DNA of 64,000 nt from NCBI RefSeq assembly GCF_900078195.1, contig NZ_FJVE01000007.1, positions 1,116,001 to 1,180,000 on the forward strand, written 5' to 3'. Source of the stretch: Clostridium sp. Marseille-P299. GTDB taxonomy: Bacteria; Bacillota; Clostridia; Lachnospirales; Lachnospiraceae. Position numbers and translations under genes: made by a program. Below, piece after piece: positions 28,535-37,335 of this stretch. The notes beneath the pieces are model-generated. The model was not told where the DNA came from, ran no database searches, and saw only the letters and a program-made list of their open reading frames with translations. Positions within the stretch are counted from its first letter, which is position 1, and each line of letters begins with the position of its first letter.

Positions 28535-29528
28535 AAACCAAAAAGAAAAATGGAACGATTTTAAAAGGCGAAATCAACAATCCGGTGGTTATCTCCTGAA
28601 AAAAGTAATAGCGAATAAAGCGTATAAACTAATTCGGGCAATATTATTATTTGGCTTATGCTTTTTAATCTTACAGCCAATTTTCAATAAGATCTCTTTG
28701 AGTTTTATGCAAGAGAAGGACTTATATGATCCGACGATCATAGTAATACCTAGGAATTTCACAACAGAGAACTATAAATTAGTGAATTCACTGATTGGTT
28801 ACTGGAAGGCTTTGAGAAATTCACTGGGTGTATCAGTTATGTCAAGCTTATTACAAGTTACATTTTGTACACTTGTTGGATACGGGTTTGCAAGATTCCA
28901 GTTCCCTTTAAAAAGATTTTGGTTTGCCTGTGTGTTGTTGGTAATCATTGTTCCACCACAGACAATTATGTCCTCACTTTACTTAAATTTCAGATTCTTT
29001 GATTTCTTTGGAGTGATGAAAGCAACGACTGGAAAGACTATGAACTTACAAAATTCCATGATCCCTTATATTTTATTATGTATGACTTGTATGGGGCTAA
29101 AGAGTGGATTGTACATATTTTTAATACGTCAATATTTTAGAGGGGTTCCAAAAGAATTGGAAGAAGCAGCTTATGTAGATGGTTGTGGTAATTTTTCAAC
29201 GTTCGTACGTATCATGTTGCCAGATGCAACTCCAATATTAACTTCCTGCTTTTTATTTGCATTTGTTTGGCAATGGACTGACTCATTCTATTCGAAGATG
29301 TTTTTAGGAAAAATATCATTATTATCAAGTAAACTAACAGCCATTACTGGGCTATTATCGGACTATTTAACAGCAATTAATGGAACAGGAACTAAACCAT
29401 CCATTGCTTATGGACAGATGATGATATCAACAGGAATGATTATGGCGATTATACCACTTTTATTAATTTATATTGTTGCACAAAAGGGATTCGTTGAAAG
29501 TTTAAGTCAAACGGGAATTAAGATGTAG
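28527..29528 (+). CDS. Sugar ABC transporter permease, subunit 2 of third importer
   Basis: Starting at 28527 after AAGGTGGG gives a 333-residue protein MNKNQKEKWNDFKRR, overlapping the previous gene by eight bases; a more distal upstream start adds 14 residues from within the preceding gene and has no site. Six hydrophobic spans (first AILLFGLCFLILQPIF) and the EAA loop LEEAAYVDGCGNFSTFVRI near residue 220 are present. It pairs with the preceding permease and the binding protein downstream. Confidence 0.88.
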   Translation: MNKNQKEKWNDFKRRNQQSGGYLLKKVIANKAYKLIRAILLFGLCFLILQPIFNKISLSFMQEKDLYDPTIIVIPRNFTTENYKLVNSLIGYWKALRNSLGVSVMSSLLQVTFCTLVGYGFARFQFPLKRFWFACVLLVIIVPPQTIMSSLYLNFRFFDFFGVMKATTGKTMNLQNSMIPYILLCMTCMGLKSGLYIFLIRQYFRGVPKELEEAAYVDGCGNFSTFVRIMLPDATPILTSCFLFAFVWQWTDSFYSKMFLGKISLLSSKLTAITGLLSDYLTAINGTGTKPSIAYGQMMISTGMIMAIIPLLLIYIVAQKGFVESLSQTGIKM

Positions 29529-29532
29529 CAAG

Positions 29533-29558
29533 ATAGCAAAGTGTACGACACTTTCTAT
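29533..29558 (+). promoter_or_regulatory. Intercistronic hairpin before the third binding-protein gene
   Basis: Arms ATAGCAAAGTGT (29533-29544) and ACACTTTCTAT (29548-29558) form a short hairpin with a three-base loop and one mismatch. It occupies the same place, between permease and binding-protein genes, as the hairpin at 14842-14873, and lacks a U tract. A role in stabilising the binding-protein message is inferred. Confidence 0.5.
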
Positions 29559-29588
29559 AGAAAGATTATTTAAAGGAGGATACGTATT

Positions 29589-31016
29589 ATGATGAAAAAG
29601 TTAAAGAAAAAAGTAGCCATAACATTAGTTGCAGCTTTGAGTATGGCTATGTTAACTGCTTGTGGGGGAAAAGAAGTTGAGAAAACAAATTCAAATGTAA
29701 CACCAACGGAAGCAGCTGCTGAAGCTACACCGACGCAAGAAGTTACTCCAACCAGTGAACCAGAACCAGAAATGGATCTTGGAGGTATGGAAATAACAAT
29801 TGGTGATTGGTGGTCTACTGGGGAAGCAACACCACCAACAACTGCTCAAGAAGAAGCGACTCAAGAATACCGTGAAATGATTCAGAAAAAGTATAACTTC
29901 AAAATGACTCAAATCGCGGTTGGTGATTGGGATACTTACCAAGAAGTACTTACAACCTCTATTATGGCAGAAGATCCTGCAGCGGATGTATTTATTATGG
30001 CACCAAACTGGATTGCTCAACCACTTTCAAACGGATTATTATATGACTTAGCAACACTTGAGAGCTTTGATTTTAAGGAAAGTAAGTGGAATCCATCAGT
30101 TATTAGTACCATGACATATGGTAATTCAATTTATGGTATGGCTTCAGGAAGAGCAGAGCCAAAACTTGGTGTATATTGGAATAAGAGATTATTCGAAGAA
30201 GCAGGTTTAGATCCAAATCTTCCTTATGATTTGCAAGCAAGTGGTGATTGGACTTGGGAAAAGTTTGAAGAACTTTGCAAGAAGTTAACAATTGATAACA
30301 ATAACGATGGTATTATGGATAGTTATGCAATGGTAAGTTTCTCAGTAGACTTCTTTAGAGGAGCGGTAACTAGTAACGATGCTCGTTTCATCGGTAAAGA
30401 TGCACAAGGTAAATTCTACAATGGAACATTAGAACCGAACTGGGTAGAAGCAATGCAATGGGCGGTAGGATTGATTCAAAAAGGTTATGAAATGCCTGTA
30501 CCATCACCAGATGCAAACTGGGACTGGTTCATTTCAGCATTCCACGATGCTAAGGTAGCTATGCAAGTTGGTGAGCAATATAGAACTGGAACATGGGAAG
30601 ACATGACAGACGATTTCGGTTTTGTATTATTTCCAAAGGGACCTAAGAGTGAAGGATACGCTGCATACTTTAGTGATAATATAGCAGTGATTCCATCCTG
30701 CTATGATAAAGAAACTGCTGAAAAGATAGCATTTGCTTATAATTTATGGACGAATCCTACACCAGGATATGAAGAGGATGCAGATTCCTGGAAAGACTAT
30801 TATTATACTAGATTCCGTGATGAAAGAGCAGTTGATGAAACATTAGCTATGATGTATGATGGTGCAATTATAAATAATGATTACTTGCAGTTTGTTTACG
30901 GTACTAGCTTCGGAGATATTGCATACGATGTTTATGCATTAGGTAAGACTCCTGCTGAAAAAGCGGAAGAAATATCCGGAACATGGGAAGCGTTATTAAA
31001 CGATGCAAATAAATAA
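29589..31016 (+). CDS. Extracellular sugar-binding lipoprotein of third importer
   Basis: The 475-residue lipoprotein has a signal peptide ending in LTAC (lipobox) and a long Thr/Glu/Pro linker, then a type-1 solute-binding domain (MEITIGDWWSTGEA, AADVFIMAPNWIAQPLSNG, YGMASGRAEPKLGVYWNKR). A DNNNDGIMDSYA segment resembles a calcium-binding loop. AAAGGAGG precedes an ATGATG start. It closes the 13-kb operon and is followed by a strong terminator. It probably feeds the permease pair 27626-29528. Confidence 0.9.
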   Translation: MMKKLKKKVAITLVAALSMAMLTACGGKEVEKTNSNVTPTEAAAEATPTQEVTPTSEPEPEMDLGGMEITIGDWWSTGEATPPTTAQEEATQEYREMIQKKYNFKMTQIAVGDWDTYQEVLTTSIMAEDPAADVFIMAPNWIAQPLSNGLLYDLATLESFDFKESKWNPSVISTMTYGNSIYGMASGRAEPKLGVYWNKRLFEEAGLDPNLPYDLQASGDWTWEKFEELCKKLTIDNNNDGIMDSYAMVSFSVDFFRGAVTSNDARFIGKDAQGKFYNGTLEPNWVEAMQWAVGLIQKGYEMPVPSPDANWDWFISAFHDAKVAMQVGEQYRTGTWEDMTDDFGFVLFPKGPKSEGYAAYFSDNIAVIPSCYDKETAEKIAFAYNLWTNPTPGYEEDADSWKDYYYTRFRDERAVDETLAMMYDGAIINNDYLQFVYGTSFGDIAYDVYALGKTPAEKAEEISGTWEALLNDANK

Positions 31017-31040
31017 AAGTATTACATAGGAATTCCTAAG

Positions 31041-31077
31041 AAAACAGGGGAGATAGCTATAACTCCCCTGTTTTATC
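31041..31077 (+). terminator. Intrinsic terminator of the second ABC operon
   Basis: Perfect 12-bp arms (AAAACAGGGGAG 31041-31052, CTCCCCTGTTTT 31063-31074) with a ten-base loop, the right arm ending in TTTT. It lies 25 bases after the binding-protein stop. The A/T-rich ends make it usable in both directions. Confidence 0.85.
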
Positions 31078-31112
31078 TAAATATAAGTGATTTCAACTGC
31101 TAGGAGGGGGAA

Positions 31113-32405
31113 ATGAAACTTTTTTTAAAATATAGAAACCTAATACTGTTATATTCCGTGTTATGTTGTGGTTTTGTATTCATGTCATGTGATAAAAAGG
31201 AACAAAATACAAAGGATACTTCCGTTGAGCCTACACAAGCCGTAAGTCAAGGGATTACAGCCGCCCCTGAGGATGGGAAGGAGAAAGAGAAAGATAACGT
31301 AGCCTCTACAATGGAAGATAACGCTTACTATGAAAATTATACTAAGACAGGGGCCTTAGCAAGTATAAAAGATGTATATAAAGACAAGTTTCATATTGGA
31401 GTAGCATTAGCGAAACCGGATATTGAAAACAAGATAAAAGCCGATTTCGTTACATCTCAGTTTAGTAGTATAACATGTGAAAATGAAATGAAGGCAGACT
31501 TTACATTGGATTATGCTGCAACACTGGAACAAGGTGATGAGGAATATCCGGTTGTAAATATGAAAAACGCTGTTGTTGCATTAAATTTTGCAAAAGAAAA
31601 TGATATTAAAATGCGTGCTCATACTTTAGTTTGGCATTCCCAGACTCCAAGGTGGTTATTTACAGAAGGTTTTGATAAGAGTGAAGATGCTCCGTTTGTA
31701 ACAAGAGAAGTAATGTTAGCAAGAATGGAAAATTATATTAAGCAAGAGATGGAGTATGTCAATACAAATTATGAGGGCGTTGTTTACGCATGGGATGTAG
31801 TGAATGAGGCTATTGAAATTGGGGATGGCCATAAAGATGGTATTCGTATAAAAAACAATTATTGGTATGAAGTAATTGGTGATGATTATATTGAACAGGC
31901 CTTTACTTTTGCTAGGAAATATACGGATAAGAATCAGAAATTGTTCTATAACGATTATGGAACTTATGAAAAAAGTAAACTCTTCGCAATATGTGAATTA
32001 GTAAATAAATTAAAAGAAAAAGGAATCATTGATGGTGTTGGTTTGCAAGATCACATACAAATTGACTATCCAACGACTCTTGATTACCAGTATGCAATTA
32101 ATAAATATTCAGAACTAGGTTTAGAGATACAGATTACAGAGCTTGATATTGCATGTCCGGAAGATACGGAGGAAGCACAGGAGAAATTAGCTACTAGATA
32201 TCGCACTATATTTTCAATATTGCTTAATTGCTTAAATAAAGGAAAAGCAAATATAACAGGTGTTACGGTATGGGGATTATCTGACGATCGTTCTTGGATT
32301 AATAAACCGGATAAACCTAGTTACCCTTTGCTATTTGATAAAAATTTAAAACCTAAGAGAGCATTTTTCGGTGCATTGTTAGATCCATCAGTTAAGAAAT
32401 ATTAA
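31113..32405 (+). CDS. GH10 endo-1,4-beta-xylanase, surface lipoprotein
   Basis: The 430-residue enzyme has a lipoprotein signal (VFMSC, about residue 26), a charged Glu/Lys/Thr linker to about residue 70 and a complete GH10 barrel. Visible hallmarks are TCENEMKADFT, MRAHTLVWHSQTPRWLF, the acid/base glutamate in YAWDVVNEAIE (about residue 231), FYNDYGTYE, and the nucleophile in QITELDIAC (about residue 346), ending with TVWGLSDDRSWI. It cuts the xylan backbone at the cell surface. It is the first gene after the terminator of the ABC operon and starts with AGGAGGGGG. Confidence 0.93.
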   Translation: MKLFLKYRNLILLYSVLCCGFVFMSCDKKEQNTKDTSVEPTQAVSQGITAAPEDGKEKEKDNVASTMEDNAYYENYTKTGALASIKDVYKDKFHIGVALAKPDIENKIKADFVTSQFSSITCENEMKADFTLDYAATLEQGDEEYPVVNMKNAVVALNFAKENDIKMRAHTLVWHSQTPRWLFTEGFDKSEDAPFVTREVMLARMENYIKQEMEYVNTNYEGVVYAWDVVNEAIEIGDGHKDGIRIKNNYWYEVIGDDYIEQAFTFARKYTDKNQKLFYNDYGTYEKSKLFAICELVNKLKEKGIIDGVGLQDHIQIDYPTTLDYQYAINKYSELGLEIQITELDIACPEDTEEAQEKLATRYRTIFSILLNCLNKGKANITGVTVWGLSDDRSWINKPDKPSYPLLFDKNLKPKRAFFGALLDPSVKKY

Positions 32406-32460
32406 TAGGTAATTCATCCAGAATAGGGATAACGGGATAGCCATTACAGTTTAAAAATAA

Positions 32461-32529
32461 ATGAACAAAGGGGGCCTAAATCCATGCCGACACGTTAGAG
32501 ATAATTTGTGTAGTAGGCATGAACAAATT
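32461..32529 (+). promoter_or_regulatory. Leader element A: G-run plus CATGCC/GGCATG hairpin
   Basis: A G-run (32470-32474), then TCCATGCC (32481-32488), a GAGATAATTTGTG spacer and GGCATGAACA (from 32516) form a potential hairpin just before the chosen GH43-CBM6 start. A similar sequence with the same order of blocks precedes the GH43 gene at 41041. A second small inverted repeat, GAACAAAT/ATTTGTTC, follows at 32521-32551 and reaches into the coding region. Function unknown; a translation-control RNA element or a small repeated element would fit. Confidence 0.45.
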
Positions 32530-34188
32530 ATGAGTCATTCACATTTGTTCCAACGATCGTTTTTATTCATAAGCTTTTTTATAGCAATTATTTTAATTGG
32601 ATGTAGTAATAAAAACGAATTAAAAACTACGGAAGGGATAAAGGTTATAGAGGAGAATTCAGATGCAAAGGAATTTAATCAAGACGGAACAACACAGGAA
32701 GAAAATAATGGAGAGGAAAAAGAAGATATGATTCAAGAAGATTTAGAAGTATTATTTCATGATGTAGAAGTTAAAGAGGCGATCAAACAATTATGGGAGA
32801 ATAACCCATTGATTGCACAGGATTATGGAGCAGATCCATTTGCAATGGTTTACAATGACCGCGTGTATGTATATATGACTCAAGATGTGTACATGTACGA
32901 TGCTGCAGGAAATCTTTCTCAAAACACGTATGCTAATATCAATAGTTTGCGGTGTATATCCTCTGCTGATTTAGTAAATTGGACAGATCATGGTTGGATC
33001 CATATTGGTGGTATACAAGGTGTGAGCACATGGGCGAAAAATTCATGGGCACCTGCTGCAACCTGGAAAGTAATTGATGGAAAAGAACAATTTTTTGTTT
33101 ATTTTGCAGATAGTGCAAGGGGTATTGGTGTATTAACGGCAGATAGTCCAATCGGTCCGTTTCGAGACCCAATTGGAAAACCTTTCATAACGAGAGAAAC
33201 TCCAAACTGTGAAGGAGTAGCATGGATGTTTGATCCAGCAGTATTAAATGATGACGATGGAAGCTCCTATTTATATTTTGGAGGTGGAGTACCAGAAGGT
33301 CTTGAGGAGTCACCAAAAACAGCGAGAGTTATTGAATTAGGAGAGGATATGATAAGCACGGTTGGTGATGCTGTTGTAATCGATGCCCCATTTTTATTTG
33401 AGGACTCGGGCATTAACAAGATAGGTGATACTTATTATTATTCCTATTGTTCGAATTTTAGTAGCAGGGCAAACGCAACGGGCGAACATATTCCTATTGC
33501 TGGTGAAATTATTTATATGACAAGCAAATCGCCACTTGGCCCATGGGATTATCAAGGGTCTATATTAAAGAACCCGGGACATTTTTTTGGAACGGGGGGA
33601 AATAATCATCATAGTATGGTTGAGTTTAAAGGTCAGTGGTATATATTTTATCACACTCAGATATTACAAGATTCACAAAAACTAACCGGTGGTTATCGTA
33701 GTACAAGTGTTAATGCAGTCACTTTGAATGAAGATGGAACAATAAGTCCAGTTCAAGCAGATAAAAATGGAGTAAAACAATTGTCAACACTAAATCCTTA
33801 TGAGGAAATATTAGCTACGACGATGTCAAATTCTTCTGGAATATCTATAGCAGAAGAAAAGAAAAAAAGCTTCAAAGAAACTACGAAAGTTACGGTTTCT
33901 GACATTGATAGTGGTGACTGGTTAAAGATTAGTGGTCTGGATTTTGGAGATAAGGGAGCAAAAGAATTAACCATACGCTTTGCAAGTGAAGGTTCTGGTG
34001 CCGTGAAGGTTTGCGCAGATAAACTAAATGGCAAAGCAATAACTTTCGCAAAGATTAGTGAAACGGGAAGCTTTGATAAGGTGATGGAAGTAACGGTTTC
34101 AGTAGCAGAGTTAACAGGAGTTCATGATCTTTATTTTGTTTTTTCTGGTTCTGGATATCGAATTCATTCCTGGACATTTCATCAATAG
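32530..34188 (+). CDS. GH43 arabinoxylan arabinofuranohydrolase-like lipoprotein with C-terminal CBM6
   Basis: From the ATG at 32530 the product has 552 residues with signal peptide LFISFFIAIILIGC (lipobox IGC). An ATG at 32461 is in frame but would translate the leader hairpin and give a poor signal peptide. The GH43 propeller starts AQDYGADPFAMVYNDRVY (catalytic base Asp), with WMFDPAVLNDDDG carrying the second acidic residue and the acid probably in DAPFLFEDSG, close to the XynD/AXH type. A C-terminal beta-sandwich (VTVSDIDSGDWLKISGLDFG to the end) fits CBM6. Likely role: removing arabinose side chains from arabinoxylan at the surface. Confidence 0.85.
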   Translation: MSHSHLFQRSFLFISFFIAIILIGCSNKNELKTTEGIKVIEENSDAKEFNQDGTTQEENNGEEKEDMIQEDLEVLFHDVEVKEAIKQLWENNPLIAQDYGADPFAMVYNDRVYVYMTQDVYMYDAAGNLSQNTYANINSLRCISSADLVNWTDHGWIHIGGIQGVSTWAKNSWAPAATWKVIDGKEQFFVYFADSARGIGVLTADSPIGPFRDPIGKPFITRETPNCEGVAWMFDPAVLNDDDGSSYLYFGGGVPEGLEESPKTARVIELGEDMISTVGDAVVIDAPFLFEDSGINKIGDTYYYSYCSNFSSRANATGEHIPIAGEIIYMTSKSPLGPWDYQGSILKNPGHFFGTGGNNHHSMVEFKGQWYIFYHTQILQDSQKLTGGYRSTSVNAVTLNEDGTISPVQADKNGVKQLSTLNPYEEILATTMSNSSGISIAEEKKKSFKETTKVTVSDIDSGDWLKISGLDFGDKGAKELTIRFASEGSGAVKVCADKLNGKAITFAKISETGSFDKVMEVTVSVAELTGVHDLYFVFSGSGYRIHSWTFHQ

Positions 34189-34266
34189 GAATTATGGGAT
34201 AAAATTTTAAAGTTAATGTAAAATGTTTCTTGAAAAAACTACATGTATGATAGAGAGGTAATCCAT

Positions 34267-35853
34267 ATGAACGTTGTAAAGAATCCAATATTATCTGGTT
34301 TTTACCCAGATCCATCGATTTGCAGAGTAGAAAATGATTTTTATCTGGTTCACTCAAGCTTCGCTTATTTTCCAGGTGTTCCTATTTTTCATAGTAAAAA
34401 CTTAGCGGATTGGACGCAAATAGGAAATATATTAAATCGCAAATCACAGCTTCCATTAAAAAACAGTAAGCACTCAGGTGGTATTTTTGCACCAACAATA
34501 CGTTATCATGAGAATACCTACTATATGATTACAACGAATGTTTCAGGTGGTGGTAATTTTATTGTTACAGCAACAAATCCAAGGGGACCATGGTCAGAAC
34601 CTTATTATTTAGGTGAGAAGGCGATTGGCATCGATCCTAGCTTATTCTTTGACGAAGATGGAACTTGTTATTATGTTGGTACTAGACCAAATCCTACTGG
34701 AGTTCAATACAATGGAGATTGGGAAATATGGGTGCAAGAGCTTGATTTGAATCACATGCAATTGGTAGGTGAGAGCTACGCGATTTGGAAAGGTGCATTA
34801 AAAGATGTGATATGGCCGGAAGGTCCCCACATTTATCATAAAGATGGTTATTATTATGTATTAAATGCAGAAGGTGGTACGGGACCAGATCATGCAGTTA
34901 CAGTTGCACGTAGTAGACATATTTTAGGACCATATGAAAACAATCCGAAGAATCCAATTCTAACACATAGACACTTAGGAAAAGATTATCCTGTTGTATA
35001 TGTAGGACACGGAGATCTCGTAGATGATGCTGATGGCAATTGGTATGTGGTTATGTTAGCAAGCAGACGTTGCGAGGGCTACATAGGCTTGGGTAGAGAA
35101 ACATTCCTTGCTAAGGTAGTGTGGGAGGACGGATGGCCAGTGGTAAACCCAGGAATTGGTAAACTAGAAGATTGGGTTTCCCTACCTTATCCATGTAACG
35201 AAAAAGAAAAGATTAAAAAACAATCTTTACTAGAATCCTTAACTAATAAGCAGGATGTGCTAATGCTACGGAATCCAAGTAGTGATTTTTATACACTGGA
35301 AAAAGATAAGATTATGATGAAATTACTTCCTGAGACGTTAAAAGAACTGAAAAGCCCAGCGTATCTTGGATTTCGTCAACTGGAATACTTTTATAGTGCG
35401 AATCTGACGATTGAGTTAGATAGGTTGCTTGCTGAGGAAGAGGCAGGGATTGCAATATTACAGAGTAATGAATACTACATCTTGTTTCGAATAAAGCAAT
35501 GTGAAGAGTGTGAATTTAATCATTGTAGGATTCAACTTGTAAAATGTATAAAAGAAAAAGAGCAACTTTTAGCGGAACGATTATTATCCGATTTTATGAC
35601 AGATTCACAGGATCATATCATTGGATTTAAAATAATAGGACACGGTCAAAGGGCTGATTTTATTTTTCAATATAATCAAGTGGATTATCAGGTGCTAAAG
35701 GATGTAGACATTCATGAAATGAGCACAGAAGTAGCTGGTGGATTTGTTGGTAATACAATAGGAGTTTACGCAAGCTCATGTGGGCGGAAAACAAAAAATA
35801 CATTAGAAGTTAAAGATTTTCATATCGAGTATGAATTAGAGGTATTGGAATGA
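34267..35853 (+). CDS. GH43 beta-xylosidase/alpha-L-arabinofuranosidase, cytoplasmic
   Basis: Starting at 34267 after GAGAGG gives 528 residues, MNVVKNPILSGFYPDPSICR. The five-bladed propeller shows the catalytic base region PDPS, the transition-state modulator [13 protein letters not shown] and the acid in WPEGPHIYHKDGYYYV; a C-terminal concanavalin-like sandwich (from about residue 320) completes the two-domain form. No signal peptide, so it acts on imported oligosaccharides. It is the intact paralogue of the amber-interrupted gene at 1614-3242. It overlaps the following esterase gene by four bases (ATGA). Confidence 0.9.
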   Translation: MNVVKNPILSGFYPDPSICRVENDFYLVHSSFAYFPGVPIFHSKNLADWTQIGNILNRKSQLPLKNSKHSGGIFAPTIRYHENTYYMITTNVSGGGNFIVTATNPRGPWSEPYYLGEKAIGIDPSLFFDEDGTCYYVGTRPNPTGVQYNGDWEIWVQELDLNHMQLVGESYAIWKGALKDVIWPEGPHIYHKDGYYYVLNAEGGTGPDHAVTVARSRHILGPYENNPKNPILTHRHLGKDYPVVYVGHGDLVDDADGNWYVVMLASRRCEGYIGLGRETFLAKVVWEDGWPVVNPGIGKLEDWVSLPYPCNEKEKIKKQSLLESLTNKQDVLMLRNPSSDFYTLEKDKIMMKLLPETLKELKSPAYLGFRQLEYFYSANLTIELDRLLAEEEAGIAILQSNEYYILFRIKQCEECEFNHCRIQLVKCIKEKEQLLAERLLSDFMTDSQDHIIGFKIIGHGQRADFIFQYNQVDYQVLKDVDIHEMSTEVAGGFVGNTIGVYASSCGRKTKNTLEVKDFHIEYELEVLE

Positions 35854-37313
35854 AATATAATTGGGGAATTATACTCTTAAGCTTTATACTAGTCATTCTT
35901 TCTTTTTCTGGGTGTAGTAAAAGGAAGTTAGGTGAAACAGTACAAGATAAGACAAACCAATATGATTTAAATATAGTAGAGAATGATTTGGGTAAAAACG
36001 AAAAAAGTAAAGACTTAAAAAGTGAGTTAGTCAAGGATCAGGAAGACACGATTCAGGAAGAAGCGAAACAGGAAGAAATAGATCAGATAGATTTAGAACA
36101 GAAAGATAAGAATCAGGAAGCATTACCACAATCAGTAGGTAAGAAGGATGAAAATAAGAAGACTGAAAAAAAAGAGGTTTATAATACAATGTTGAAACGA
36201 TCATTGGTATCTACGGGAAATACTTATCGCATGAAAACGGCAATTGAAAAAGCGAAACAAGGAGAGAAAGTTACGATTGCATATATTGGGGGATCGATAA
36301 CCGAGGGCGCAGGTGCATCCAGTGCTAGTAAAAGTTATGCATATCAGACATATGAATATTTTAAAGATACCTACGGGCAGGGCGATGGTAGCAATGTTTC
36401 ATTTGTAAATGCTGGTATGGGGGGTACGCCATCTACCCTTGGAATTTTAAGGTATGATAGAGATGTTACTGAATATGGAAACATTGAACCAGACATCGTT
36501 TTTATTGAGTTTGCAGTAAATGATTATCAAGAACCAACGAATGGTGAGGCTTATGAAAGTTTGGTTAGAAAAGTACTTTCATCAAAAAACAGACCTGCTG
36601 TGGTCCTAATGTTTAGTGTGTTTCAATCAAAGTGGAATATGCAGAATCTTTATATTCCAGTAGGGGAGTATTATGAGCTTCCAATGATTAGTATAAAAGA
36701 TGCAGTTGTTCCTGAATTAGAAGAAGGGAGAATGACGGATGCATTATTTTTTGCAGATCAATATCACCCAACGACCTATGGGCATACGATAATGGCCAAT
36801 TGTATAAAGAATTACTTTAATGCAATTGATGAAATGGAGAAACATAGTGAAGATATTACAATTCCATTGGAAGCTAAGATTGGTAAAGCTTATGAAAAAA
36901 TCCAAATGGTTGATCGTTCTTATAAAGGGGATGAGATTGAGATTATTCCTGGTGGTTTTTCTGCATTTGATGAAAAGATAGGAAGATTTATGGGCAATAA
37001 ACCAACATTTCCAGAGAATTGGATGAAGGATAAGGAGCAAGAAGATGAGAAATTAATAATGAATTTAAATTGCAAAAACCTTCTAATCGTCTATAAGGCA
37101 AGTTCAGATACTTCGTATGGAACTGCAGAGATATACGTGGATTCCAAATTAGTAATGAGTATTGATGGTTACCAAAGTGGGGGATGGAATAATCCAATCA
37201 CGGTATCTTTAATAAACGAAAAAATTGCAGATAATCATTGTGTCAAGATTAAAATGTCAAAGGATAGTTTAGATAAAAGTTTTACGATTCTAGCGTTTGG
37301 TTATTCAAAGTAA
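35850..37313 (+). CDS. SGNH/GDSL-type esterase lipoprotein (probable xylan deacetylase)
   Basis: The 487-residue protein has a lipoprotein signal (LSFSGC, about residue 23), a long charged Glu/Lys/Asp/Gln linker to about residue 110, and an SGNH hydrolase domain. Block I is IAYIGGSITEGAGASS (nucleophile Ser about residue 150), the glycine block is NAGMGGTPSTLG, the Asn block is EFAVNDYQEP and the catalytic Asp/His pair is DQYHPTTYGH (about residue 310). A C-terminal beta-rich domain follows. Its setting points to acetyl-xylan esterase activity at the surface; the exact CE family is not assigned. Translation is probably coupled to the upstream GH43. Confidence 0.8.
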   Translation: MKYNWGIILLSFILVILSFSGCSKRKLGETVQDKTNQYDLNIVENDLGKNEKSKDLKSELVKDQEDTIQEEAKQEEIDQIDLEQKDKNQEALPQSVGKKDENKKTEKKEVYNTMLKRSLVSTGNTYRMKTAIEKAKQGEKVTIAYIGGSITEGAGASSASKSYAYQTYEYFKDTYGQGDGSNVSFVNAGMGGTPSTLGILRYDRDVTEYGNIEPDIVFIEFAVNDYQEPTNGEAYESLVRKVLSSKNRPAVVLMFSVFQSKWNMQNLYIPVGEYYELPMISIKDAVVPELEEGRMTDALFFADQYHPTTYGHTIMANCIKNYFNAIDEMEKHSEDITIPLEAKIGKAYEKIQMVDRSYKGDEIEIIPGGFSAFDEKIGRFMGNKPTFPENWMKDKEQEDEKLIMNLNCKNLLIVYKASSDTSYGTAEIYVDSKLVMSIDGYQSGGWNNPITVSLINEKIADNHCVKIKMSKDSLDKSFTILAFGYSK

Positions 37314-37335
37314 GATAAAAAGGAGTAATAAAAGG

